Of a stretch of 64,000 bases of DNA, positions 51,458 to 59,512 are shown piece after piece. The notes under the pieces are model-generated. The model was given only the letters and a program-made list of their open reading frames with translations, was not told the origin of the DNA and made no database searches. Each line of letters opens with the position of its first letter. Positions within the stretch are counted from its first letter, which is position 1. The stretch spans positions 1 through 64,000 of the forward strand of contig NZ_MINO01000010.1 of assembly GCF_001757355.1 (NCBI RefSeq), in the 5' to 3' direction. Source of the DNA: Sphingobium phenoxybenzoativorans. GTDB taxonomy: Bacteria > Pseudomonadota > Alphaproteobacteria > Sphingomonadales > Sphingomonadaceae. The position numbers were made by a program, and so were the translations under genes.

Positions 51458-53731
51458 TCAGAACTTCTTGCTGATCGAAATACCGAACGTCCGTGGCGCG
51501 CCAAACTGGCCGACGATCGGGAACCCGAAATAGTTGGACCCTACGGTGCTGGACACGGTGTAGAGCTTCTTGGTCGCGTTCTTCATAAAGAGGCTCGCCG
51601 ACAATCCCTGATCCGGCAGTTCGAAGTCAACGAACAGGTCAAGCAACGTATATCCAGGCTGGCTGGAAAAAGGCAGTTGAAGCACGGAATGCTCCACCCG
51701 GCTGGTATAGGTGGCGTCTACCCGCGGCGTGACATCCAGCGCCCCGGAATGGAAGGTGTAGGCCAGGGCGCCATGTATCCTCCATTCAGGTGCATAGGTC
51801 AGCGGATTGCCGGCAAGATTATATGTGCCATCCGGGTTTGGCAGCGTGCCGTTGGGCAGGGGAACGCCGACATAGAGGCCGGTAAAGTCCGCCGTCGTGT
51901 AATCCTGATATTCGCTATGCAGATAGGCCGCGTCGAAATTGATCTGAAGATCATCGACCGGACGGGCGATGGCGTTCAGTTCAAAGCCGTAAAGTTTTGC
52001 GCGCGCGGCATTGTCGGTGATCAATTGATTGCCCAGCGGGCCGCCGACAAGGTTCACCTGCAGGTTCGAATATTTATAATAAAAAGCCGCCATGTTCAGC
52101 CGCAATCTGCGATCGAACAGGTCCGCCTTTATGCCGGCCTCGAAATCCTTGATGTCTTCCGGGTCGTAGGGCGGTTGCAGGAAGGCGACATTGAATCCGC
52201 CGCTCTTGAAGCCGGTGGAATAGGACGCATAGAGGAACAGGTCCTTGGAAGCCTGGAAATGTATTCCGACCTTCGGATCGAAGGAGGACCAGGAATCCGT
52301 CCCGGTGAAGCTGACATCCGTCGGATCCGATGGGAACAGCGGATAGCGCACATAGGGCGTCGCAAGATTGAAGCGATTGATTGTCGTCGCGAGGCGCTTT
52401 TCGTAGCTGTACCGCGCACCGATATCGATACCGAACTTGTCGGTCACGTTGACCGTGTTCTGCGTGAACAGCGCATAGGCATCCGTAGTCTGCGTGCCGC
52501 GGAAAACGGCACCCTCGGTCAGAAAGTCGATTGGGCCGCCCGGCGCGTTTTCGGTGAAGTAGAGAAGATTATTGCCGCCGCGGATGCCGGCGAAGTTCTT
52601 CTCGTGGAAATAATAGGCACCGACGACCATATCCAGAATGCCGAGCTTGCCGCCCAACCGGACTTCTTGCGTGTAACTGTCGGAATCTTCGACGAAGTCA
52701 GCCGGCTGAAGTTTTGCAGAGAGCGTCGATCCATCCGGGCTGCTGTAGGAATGAGAGTCCAAATGCTTGAACGCCGAGATCGATGTTAACGTCAGATCAC
52801 CCAGATCATATTCCAGCGTACCTGTTCCGCCATATGCCTCCACCCGCATTTTCGGTCCCGGGCCGGCAAAGTCGCGCGGACCAGGGACGGACGCGCCGAG
52901 CACTCTCACAGCATAAAGCTGCTGGCCAGGAGGCTGGCGCAGATACCGGAAGCCGGCGCTATGGTCGTCCTCCAGGAAATAGTCGCCCTGCAAGGTTATC
53001 TTGAGCGCGCCATCATCATATTTCAGCTTGCCGCGCAGCGCGCGGGTGCGCTCATCATCAACATCGCCGCCAGTCACGATATTCTTGCCGAAGCCGGACC
53101 GGTCGCTGGTCTGGAAAGCCAGGCGAACGCCAACGGTATCAGACAAGGGCGCGCCAATTGCGCCCTCGGTGCGGACGGTCGCGTAATTGCCGACAGTAAG
53201 GCGGCCATAGCCGTTCACTTGGTCGCCTGGATCCCGCGAAATGATATTGACCGCGCCTGCGGTCGCATTTCGGCCATAGAGCGTGCCTTGCGGACCGCTC
53301 AGCACTTCCACGCGTTCTACGTCGAAGAAGGACCCCATCGCCGCCTGAACGCGCGCATTGTAAGCGCCATCTGTATAGATCGCGACGCGAGGGTCAGAGC
53401 CGGGCGCAATGGCGTCCACGCCGATGCCTCGAATGAATACGCGCGCGTCTCCGCCATTTCGCGAGAAGCTGATATTGGGGAGCCTGGCCGTCAGGGACTC
53501 GATATTGCTGACCTGCTGGCTCTGCAGGGAGTCGCCGGTGACGGCGTTGATGGCGATTGGCGTTGTCTGCACGGAAGAAACCCGCCGTTCGGCCGTGACA
53601 ACGATATCTTCGATCCGCTGAGAGTCTTCGCTTTTTTCTGGCGATGTAGTTTGGCCATGGGCCGGATTTATAAGGGCTGCGATCCCCAGCAACGATGAGC
53701 TGGTCAAGCACCAGATATCTGACTTCTTCAT
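51458..53731 (-). CDS. TonB-dependent outer-membrane receptor, copy 2
   Basis: 757-residue receptor closely related to the one at 6332 throughout plug and barrel. Signal peptide M-K-K-S-D-I then a hydrophobic stretch, cut near A-H-G-Q. TonB box I-E-D-I-V-V-T-A-E; plug with F-I-R-G-I-G-V and G-P-Q-G-T-L-Y-G-R-N-A-T-A-G-A; barrel end S-I-S-K-K-F. The leader (53732 onward) is AT-rich with an inverted repeat at 53806. Probably imports a relative of the copy 1 substrate. Confidence 0.93.
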   Translation of the reverse strand: MKKSDIWCLTSSSLLGIAALINPAHGQTTSPEKSEDSQRIEDIVVTAERRVSSVQTTPIAINAVTGDSLQSQQVSNIESLTARLPNISFSRNGGDARVFIRGIGVDAIAPGSDPRVAIYTDGAYNARVQAAMGSFFDVERVEVLSGPQGTLYGRNATAGAVNIISRDPGDQVNGYGRLTVGNYATVRTEGAIGAPLSDTVGVRLAFQTSDRSGFGKNIVTGGDVDDERTRALRGKLKYDDGALKITLQGDYFLEDDHSAGFRYLRQPPGQQLYAVRVLGASVPGPRDFAGPGPKMRVEAYGGTGTLEYDLGDLTLTSISAFKHLDSHSYSSPDGSTLSAKLQPADFVEDSDSYTQEVRLGGKLGILDMVVGAYYFHEKNFAGIRGGNNLLYFTENAPGGPIDFLTEGAVFRGTQTTDAYALFTQNTVNVTDKFGIDIGARYSYEKRLATTINRFNLATPYVRYPLFPSDPTDVSFTGTDSWSSFDPKVGIHFQASKDLFLYASYSTGFKSGGFNVAFLQPPYDPEDIKDFEAGIKADLFDRRLRLNMAAFYYKYSNLQVNLVGGPLGNQLITDNAARAKLYGFELNAIARPVDDLQINFDAAYLHSEYQDYTTADFTGLYVGVPLPNGTLPNPDGTYNLAGNPLTYAPEWRIHGALAYTFHSGALDVTPRVDATYTSRVEHSVLQLPFSSQPGYTLLDLFVDFELPDQGLSASLFMKNATKKLYTVSSTVGSNYFGFPIVGQFGAPRTFGISISKKF

Positions 53732-53805
53732 GATTATTCTCCTCTCCCGTGATTATCTTTTCGCCGCGATAATGTTTCATATTTACAATATTAAACCAGT
53801 GAAAT

Positions 53806-53818
53806 TTCGATAATCGAA
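53806..53818. promoter_or_regulatory. Inverted repeat in the TonB receptor 2 leader
   Basis: TTCGAT-A-ATCGAA, a perfect 6+6 repeat around one base, lies 75 bases before the receptor start in a very AT-rich stretch. It is a plausible operator. The gap 53732-54165 has no recognised gene. Confidence 0.45.
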
Positions 53819-53967
53819 TGAAATTCAATCGGTAATATAAAAATGAAACCAAAAATTCGGACAATAAAATCAGTAAACTGGAGATATTATTTTCACAAGG
53901 AGGCACATTTTGTTGCCAAGGTTACATATGTGATACCATTTTACCTGTGAAATATCGTAACTATTAA

Positions 53968-54032
53968 GGGGTTATATCAATACAGTTCCGAAATATGAGA
54001 ATTTCGATTAGTCATTACCGCGATATAACCCC
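53968..54032. repeat. Pair of perfect 11-bp inverted repeats
   Basis: GGGGTTATATC (53968-53978) and GATATAACCCC (54022-54032) are exact complements, 43 bases apart, in the gap between the receptor and FAD-hydroxylase genes. The spacing is like small terminal inverted repeats or a DNA loop site. The enclosed 43 bases have no coding potential. Nature unresolved. Confidence 0.5.
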
Positions 54033-54165
54033 ATCACTTCATGGCCAACCGGTTGGGCAGCGGCTACCGGCCGGATTCCACAGAAAATCCGGTCGCACTG
54101 CTATGCCCGGCGACGCCCTTTCATGATGCAGCCTCTGCGTTGAAAGACTGTGCGGAGCCACCGGA

Positions 54166-55962
54166 TCAGGCCCTTCCCGCCAACAATTGTTCGACCGCAG
54201 ATCTGAGCGCAGACACGGCATCGGCTGCCCCGCTCATTGAGCGGAAGCCGACATGAGCATCCGGGCGCACAAGGATGCATCCGTTGTCGCTGATCTCCCG
54301 CACCTGGTCCCAGGCGCCTGCAGGATCACTGGCGTCACCATTATCGCCGACGCGAACGGTGCGTATCGTCAGGTTGGTTTCAGCAGAAATGACGGCTGCG
54401 GCATTGCACCATTCCTGTCCATCTTTTCCTGTCAGCAGCAAAAAGCCGCCCGTGGGGATGAGATCATGGGTGGAGACGCGTTCGCCACCGCAATGCAGCC
54501 AGGCGTGCGGCAGGCGTGATCCCGGCCTGCTGGTCGGACGATATTCATGCCCCATGGGGTCGCGCCAAGGAGCGGGCGAGCCGTCGGCAACCACTGCCCC
54601 ATCATCATAATGGAACCCCATCTCGATATCGTGTGCGGCATATTCGATACGCTGCGTCGCAAATATTTCTTCCATCTGCGCACGCTTCGTGGCCCCCATC
54701 CGAGTATCCGACATGAGAAGCTCAAACCGCTTTACGGTTTGTTCGGGCGGTTCGCCGGGCACTGCGCCCATCGCGCCGGACAGCAGGAACAGGTTGCTCA
54801 TGGTCAGCGTCGACCACTCGGCATTCCAACTGACGACGGGCCGCCGTTCACTTTCAAAGGAATTGAGCAAAGAAGCCGGAGCCTGTCCCTTCAGAACCAG
54901 AGCGAGTTTCCAGGCGATGTTGTGCGCATCCTGAAAACCGGAATTGAGGCCAAGCCCCGCGCCTGCGCCGTGACGGTGCGCAGCATCACCGATGAGGTGA
55001 ACCCGGCCGAACGAGAATTTGTTCGCGATTACCTGCTCACGGGTCCAACTGTTGACCTTGATGACTTCCACCGGAACATCCAGCTTCAGCTTTCTCAGGC
55101 CTTCCTCGATAATTTCCTTCTCCGTCAGGCCCCTTCTGACCGGTTTGCCATCATCGTCCAGATCGTCCTTGCGCCAGACGCGGCCGAAATTAGAGGTCCA
55201 TTCCTCACTGTGCCGATCGAAATTCTTCGGCCCAAAGGCAAGGAGCGAGGTCATCGCGTAGGGATCGCTGGGATGCCAGATGCGCCGCATCGGAATGTCG
55301 TCTTCGTCAAGAAGACCGCTCAGATCAGCCTTGAACCAGATCGTATACATCTCGCCAAGGTCGGTTTGCCCTTCCATTTTGACGCCGACCATCTCGCCGA
55401 TGGTCTTGCCGCCATCAGCGCCGATGAGATAGTCGCATTCAACCTGGAATTCCTCGGAAGTTTCGCGGTTGCGGATCGTCGCGACGATGCCGCTGTCATT
55501 TTCCTCGAAGCTTAGAAACTCGTGCTGGAACAGGATGCGTCCGGGGCGGCGCGCTTCCGCGACCTCCAGCAGGATCGGCTCCAGCCTGACCTGCGGAATA
55601 TTGGTCGGGGGAATGACGCCCTTACCCTCATAGTCGGCGCGATCCTCCATGCCGCCGAAAACCGGCCGCGCTACGATCTTGATCCGGTCCAACGGGCCAT
55701 CGCCGCCTACCGACGTCAGCCAGCGAACGCGTTGCAGATTTTCCGGCTTAGCCCCCTTCGCGGCCACAGCCTCTGCAAATCCATGCTGGCGAAACACTTC
55801 CATGGTCCGCTGGCTGACATAATGGGCCTTGGGAAGATGGGATGTGGCCGGGTGCCGCTCAACCGTCAGAGCATCAATGCCGAGGTCGCCCAGGAAAATG
55901 GAAAGTGCCAGACCGCTTCCGCCAGCGCCGACAATCAGAACCTGGGTCTTAAGTTTATTCAC
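54166..55962 (-). CDS. FAD-dependent aromatic hydroxylase (PheA/TfdB/MhpA type)
   Basis: 598-residue class A flavoprotein monooxygenase that hydroxylates a phenolic or related ring with NAD(P)H and O2. FAD fingerprint V-G-A-G-G-S-G near residue 12, D-G motif in L-I-G-A-D-G-G (about 182-188) and second FAD motif G-R-V-H-L-I-G-D-A-A-H-R-H (about 320-332). A C-terminal thioredoxin-like domain follows from about 440, as in phenol hydroxylase. It is divergent from the TetR gene and near an operator-like element at 56061. It could make the diol for the VOC protein. Confidence 0.92.
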   Translation of the reverse strand: MNKLKTQVLIVGAGGSGLALSIFLGDLGIDALTVERHPATSHLPKAHYVSQRTMEVFRQHGFAEAVAAKGAKPENLQRVRWLTSVGGDGPLDRIKIVARPVFGGMEDRADYEGKGVIPPTNIPQVRLEPILLEVAEARRPGRILFQHEFLSFEENDSGIVATIRNRETSEEFQVECDYLIGADGGKTIGEMVGVKMEGQTDLGEMYTIWFKADLSGLLDEDDIPMRRIWHPSDPYAMTSLLAFGPKNFDRHSEEWTSNFGRVWRKDDLDDDGKPVRRGLTEKEIIEEGLRKLKLDVPVEVIKVNSWTREQVIANKFSFGRVHLIGDAAHRHGAGAGLGLNSGFQDAHNIAWKLALVLKGQAPASLLNSFESERRPVVSWNAEWSTLTMSNLFLLSGAMGAVPGEPPEQTVKRFELLMSDTRMGATKRAQMEEIFATQRIEYAAHDIEMGFHYDDGAVVADGSPAPWRDPMGHEYRPTSRPGSRLPHAWLHCGGERVSTHDLIPTGGFLLLTGKDGQEWCNAAAVISAETNLTIRTVRVGDNGDASDPAGAWDQVREISDNGCILVRPDAHVGFRSMSGAADAVSALRSAVEQLLAGRA

Positions 55963-56060
55963 GACATCGCCTCTCTGTGGTGATCGGTTAGCTTCTCATG
56001 GCTAGGGATAACCCCCCGCAGCACAATTTTTACATAATTCACGAATCCCGAAAGCGTCAA

Positions 56061-56080
56061 CATACTTATCGTATGATCAG
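56061..56080. promoter_or_regulatory. Weak copy of the 26-bp regulatory element
   Basis: CATACT and TC plus ATGATCA line up with the 3' two-thirds of the shared element (about 15 of 26 overall). It lies 99 bases before the FAD-hydroxylase gene on the minus strand, next to a TTGACG that could be the -35 box of that gene, as expected for a repressor site. Confidence 0.45.
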
Positions 56081-56201
56081 CAAGGAAATTGCGATCCTGT
56101 AATTGTGCGGGGCAGCAGGATTGATGAGGCGGCATTGCTGCTTATCGTCAAAAATGTCCATATTTGGGGATATTCGCGCAATCGCGCTGGCCGCTTTGCG
56201 C

Positions 56202-56222
56202 TGATCATGATATTGATCATGA
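56202..56222. promoter_or_regulatory. Tandem TGATCATGA repeats before the TetR gene
   Basis: TGATCATGA occurs at 56202-56210 and 56214-56222, and AGATCAG follows at 56223. TGATCA is itself palindromic and is also the most conserved block of the shared 26-bp element. This fits a self-regulatory site of the TetR protein whose gene starts 122 bases on. Confidence 0.5.
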
Positions 56223-56343
56223 GATCAGTTGTTGGGGCGAGAGAATTTCGGGATGATTGGGGTAGTCGGCGCTACCGTGCAGGATGACGGCGGCATGATG
56301 GTGAGCACGCTTGTCGCGCGTTTGCTGCTGGCGGCGCGAACCG

Positions 56344-57006
56344 ATGGTTGACGACGCTACTCCGGAAAGTGCGTCTTCAACGGACGCGCAATCTCCCAGA
56401 AAAAGGCAGGCGCGGCGCGACCCCGATGAGGTGAAGGCGAGAATCCTGAATTCCGCGCTGACGGCCTTTTCAAATTATGGTTTTGAGGGCGCATCGATAC
56501 GGCAGATTGCCAGGGATGCGCATACGTCGCTGCCGCTGCTGCTTTATCATTTCGGGTCCAAGGAAGATTTGTGGAAACGGATGATGGAGCATGTTCTCCA
56601 GGATGTTCGCAGCCGTTTCATCCCGGATGAACGGGAGGATTTGCCCGCGAGCGAACGGCTGCGCCGATATATCGCGGATACTGTCCGCCAATTCGCCAAC
56701 ACGCCTTCGCTGCATCGTCTGATGACGCTGGAGGGACATAACATTACCGATCGGCTCCTGTGGATATTCGAACACAACACCAAAGACAGTATGCGCTACA
56801 TCACCAGGCTGATTATCGACGGTCAGAAAGAAGGGAAGGTGCGTATGGTCGATCCCGCGCGTCTGCGCTTCGCGATCAACGCTATGGCGGCGGTTCCTTT
56901 CGTTGTGTCGGCTGAATATCAATTGCTGACGAACAAAAATCCGTTCAGCACAGATGAGGTTGAGGGCACGATCGCATTGATCAATCAATTTGTCTTCGTG
57001 AGCTGA
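56344..57006 (+). CDS. TetR-family transcriptional regulator
   Basis: 220-residue TetR-type repressor. The helix-turn-helix reads A-S-I-R-Q-I-A-R-D-A-H-T-S-L-P-L-L-L-Y-H-F-G-S-K-E-D-L-W (about residues 50-77), and the C-terminal part is an all-helical ligand domain. A basic, disordered N-terminus precedes it. ATG 56344 is chosen, giving M-V-D-D; a longer in-frame start at 56311 is not supported. The gene is divergent from the FAD hydroxylase and surrounded by TGATCA-type sites, so it is the best candidate to bind the shared 26-bp element. It stands convergent to the CMD/AMP-ligase operon. Confidence 0.9.
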   Translation: MVDDATPESASSTDAQSPRKRQARRDPDEVKARILNSALTAFSNYGFEGASIRQIARDAHTSLPLLLYHFGSKEDLWKRMMEHVLQDVRSRFIPDEREDLPASERLRRYIADTVRQFANTPSLHRLMTLEGHNITDRLLWIFEHNTKDSMRYITRLIIDGQKEGKVRMVDPARLRFAINAMAAVPFVVSAEYQLLTNKNPFSTDEVEGTIALINQFVFVS

Positions 57007-57025
57007 TCAGGCGATCCCTCTCAAC

Positions 57026-57574
57026 CTATGGGAATGGGTCCTGCTCATCGGGCGGCACCGGCACCTCAAACGCATTTATGGTGTGGCAGATCAGCGAATA
57101 ATATCCGACGACGCCAACAATCTCTATGAGTTGTTCGGTGCCGAACAGATCCTGCGCAACACGGTAGCTAGCCCCGGATATCCGGTTGGTGCGCAGCAAT
57201 TCGGAGCAGAAATCATACATCGCCCGCATTTCTGGAAGATCGTCCGGGATGGGAAGATCATCTTTGACGGCAGCGATAATGGCGGGGTCCAGTCCCTCGG
57301 ACAAGGCGATGCGTTCATGCGCCCACCATTCAAACCCGGAGCGAAGATGTTTGCCCGTGATCAGGATCGCCAGTTCGCGCAGGTCTCCCCGCAGCTTTGT
57401 GCCGAAGCGGCAATATGCGCCGAGCTTCTGCGCATGGTCGGCCAGTTCTGGTATCCGCACCCATATGGACAGAGGCCCGGCGATGCCGCCGCGCGGACCG
57501 GACACAATATCATGATGCGCGCGCGCCTGCTCGGCGGTCATTTCTTCCGCGAGCAGGGGAGGGAGACGGCTCAT
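57026..57574 (-). CDS. CMD/AhpD-like family protein
   Basis: 182-residue protein with the carboxymuconolactone decarboxylase fold. R-E-L-A-I-L-I-T-G-K-H and E-W-W-A-H-E are the typical family helix; the active C-x-x-C of AhpD peroxidases is absent. Longer members of this kind accompany aromatic breakdown genes. Its gene overlaps the AMP-ligase gene by four bases (57571-57574), so both are translated together. The ending P-P-D-E-Q-D-P-F-P is shared by many such proteins, but the reaction is unknown. Confidence 0.85.
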   Translation of the reverse strand: MSRLPPLLAEEMTAEQARAHHDIVSGPRGGIAGPLSIWVRIPELADHAQKLGAYCRFGTKLRGDLRELAILITGKHLRSGFEWWAHERIALSEGLDPAIIAAVKDDLPIPDDLPEMRAMYDFCSELLRTNRISGASYRVAQDLFGTEQLIEIVGVVGYYSLICHTINAFEVPVPPDEQDPFP

Positions 57575-59214
57575 GAGGCTTTGCTGGCAGTGTTTGCAGT
57601 TGCCTTTCTACGCTTGAACGCGCGTAAATCGATGGTGCGCGGGTCTTCGCGCGGATCGTCGATATCAACGAAGATCTGCCCCTTCTGAACCTTCTGCGTG
57701 CCGGTCACCGGCACTTTGTCGATAAAGGCGATCCACGCAGGCAATTTATAATAAGCCAGTTTGGCGCGCGCGCGGTCCTGAATTTCCATCGCCTTGTCCG
57801 CGGATGCCTCTACCCCCTTGGCGAGAACGACGCACGCTATGACTTCCTCATTATGGAGTTCATCGGGCACGGACATGACGGCCACGCTGGCGACTTCCGG
57901 GTTGTCGATCAGGGCATCCTCTATCTCGGCGGAAGCGATATTTTCTCCGCTCCGCCGGATGATATTCTTCCGTCTTTCAACGAAAAACAGCATCCCGTCG
58001 TCGCGTTGGGTAACGATATCGCCGGTGTGGAACCATCCATTTCTCCACGCTTTTTCTGTCTCCTCCGGCTGTTTCAGATAGCCTGAGAAAAAGCCGTGGC
58101 GGGGATCTGGGCCTTGTGAGCGGATGAGCAGTTCGCCTGGTGTCGAGAAGGGGAGAGGCTGATCATTATCATCAGCGATCATCACCTCGAGAGGCGCCCT
58201 GGGCCGCCCGAAAGCGTGTGCGCCCGGTTCCACGGGCTCGCGGCTATTTTGTATTGCGCGAGATGTTTCCGTCATGCCCCAGGCTTCGATAAGCGGGAAG
58301 CCGAAGCGTTTCTCGAACGCCTTTTTGATCGATCCGTCGACCCCAGCGCCCTGCGCGAACTTTATCTTGTGATGCTTTTCGATGTCCGATTCCGGAGCTT
58401 TCATCAGCAATGCAGGAATGATGCCCATATAGTGGAAGCAGGTCGCGCCGGTTTCGACGATATCGGACCACCAGTTCGACAGGCGGAAACGGTCCTGAAT
58501 CACAAGGCAGGAATGCATCCGCACCATGGTATTGAGGGTGTAGATCGACAAGTTCATATGGAAGGAGGGCAGGGGGATATAGAGCCGCTCTTTCCCTTTT
58601 TCCCATGCAAGCAGGCCGCCCGCCGTGGAATAATTTTCTCCAGACGCCAGGCATGAAATATTGGATATGATGCACCCCTTGGGCCGCCCGGTGGTGCCGG
58701 AGGTGTAGATGATCATCGCCTCCCGTTCGCCGATGGTGGGGGATGAAGCGGCGGCCGCTCGCGCTGGCTTGGGTAGCGTTTCCGGCAATCGCTCCGCATC
58801 GACAAGAGGCACTGGAGGGTTCAGCGCGGCTGTGACCTGTTGCAAGTCGTCGAGGCGCGGATTGGCGCCAATGACCAGCGAGCATTCCGCAAACTCTATC
58901 CCGAATGCGAATTCATGGTTCAGATAGTCGGGGTTGAGCGGAACAGCCGTGCAGCCAATCTTGTTCAGGGCCATCAGATGGAAAAAATGCTCCGGCCGGT
59001 TGCCGGCAACCAGCGCAACCCTGTGACCCGGACCATAGCCCGCCGCCTCATAGCGCTGAGCCAACGCATCGATTATGCGCAGCGCTTCGCCATAAAATAT
59101 CTCTCCACCCGCAGCCATATAACCGCGGCTGTCGGACATTGGATAACACAGGAAAGCATGATCAGGGGATTGTGTCGCGGTATCCCGAAACTGGTCGTAA
59201 ACGGACGACGCCAT
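57571..59214 (-). CDS. AMP-forming acyl-CoA ligase
   Basis: 547-residue ANL-superfamily ligase. P-loop I-I-Y-T-S-G-T-T-G-R-P-K-G near residue 167 is canonical, then E-A-W-G-M-T-E-T near 315, a D-I-V-T-Q-R-D-D-G-M-L-F-F-V-E-R-R-K-N-I-I segment near 400-420 and the C-terminal G-T-Q-K-V-Q-K. It is of the crotonobetaine/carnitine-CoA ligase (CaiC) type. ATG 59214 is preferred because GGAGAG lies just before it; ATG 59226 is the alternative. Divergent from the thiolase-like gene, with shared-element copies in the gap. Confidence 0.9.
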   Translation of the reverse strand: MASSVYDQFRDTATQSPDHAFLCYPMSDSRGYMAAGGEIFYGEALRIIDALAQRYEAAGYGPGHRVALVAGNRPEHFFHLMALNKIGCTAVPLNPDYLNHEFAFGIEFAECSLVIGANPRLDDLQQVTAALNPPVPLVDAERLPETLPKPARAAAASSPTIGEREAMIIYTSGTTGRPKGCIISNISCLASGENYSTAGGLLAWEKGKERLYIPLPSFHMNLSIYTLNTMVRMHSCLVIQDRFRLSNWWSDIVETGATCFHYMGIIPALLMKAPESDIEKHHKIKFAQGAGVDGSIKKAFEKRFGFPLIEAWGMTETSRAIQNSREPVEPGAHAFGRPRAPLEVMIADDNDQPLPFSTPGELLIRSQGPDPRHGFFSGYLKQPEETEKAWRNGWFHTGDIVTQRDDGMLFFVERRKNIIRRSGENIASAEIEDALIDNPEVASVAVMSVPDELHNEEVIACVVLAKGVEASADKAMEIQDRARAKLAYYKLPAWIAFIDKVPVTGTQKVQKGQIFVDIDDPREDPRTIDLRAFKRRKATANTASKAS

Positions 59215-59281
59215 CTGTCTCTCCATATATGTTGCGCAGCGTGCCGGCTGGTCTGATGGATCAATAGCGCAGGGATAATTT

Positions 59282-59299
59282 ATTGTCCATTAGATCAAT
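59282..59299. promoter_or_regulatory. Weak copy of the shared regulatory element
   Basis: ATTGTCCATTAGATCAAT matches 13 of 18 positions of the 3' part of the shared element. It lies close to the AMP-ligase start, while the full copy at 59410 lies on the thiolase-like side of the same divergent gap. Confidence 0.4.
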
Positions 59300-59409
59300 A
59301 AAAATCACCTCTGCCAGATATTTTATGACCCAAATCCCGAAAATTCGGCGATATGCCGACACTATTCCGCGTCTCTCACGGATGCCCTCCGGTCGTTTCT
59401 CATCTATTA

Positions 59410-59435
59410 TTGACTAATACTGATATAATGATCAA
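59410..59435 (+). promoter_or_regulatory. 26-bp shared regulatory element, copy 3
   Basis: Shares the invariant TTGAC, TACTG and AATGATCAA blocks with copies 1 and 2 at identical spacing. Here the middle reads TATAAT, a perfect -10 box, so a regulator bound at the element would cover the core promoter of the thiolase-like gene (start 59513). Confidence 0.65.
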
Positions 59436-59512
59436 GATTGAAAATGCCCGTTTTAACGGGCCTGTACCCGCAACCCAGTGACGCGCCTTGGTGCGCAGGA
59501 ATCCCGGAACTC

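Noticed and set aside
54547..55515. A 322-codon open frame on the plus strand
   Set aside because: It is antisense to the FAD hydroxylase, whose motifs are unambiguous.
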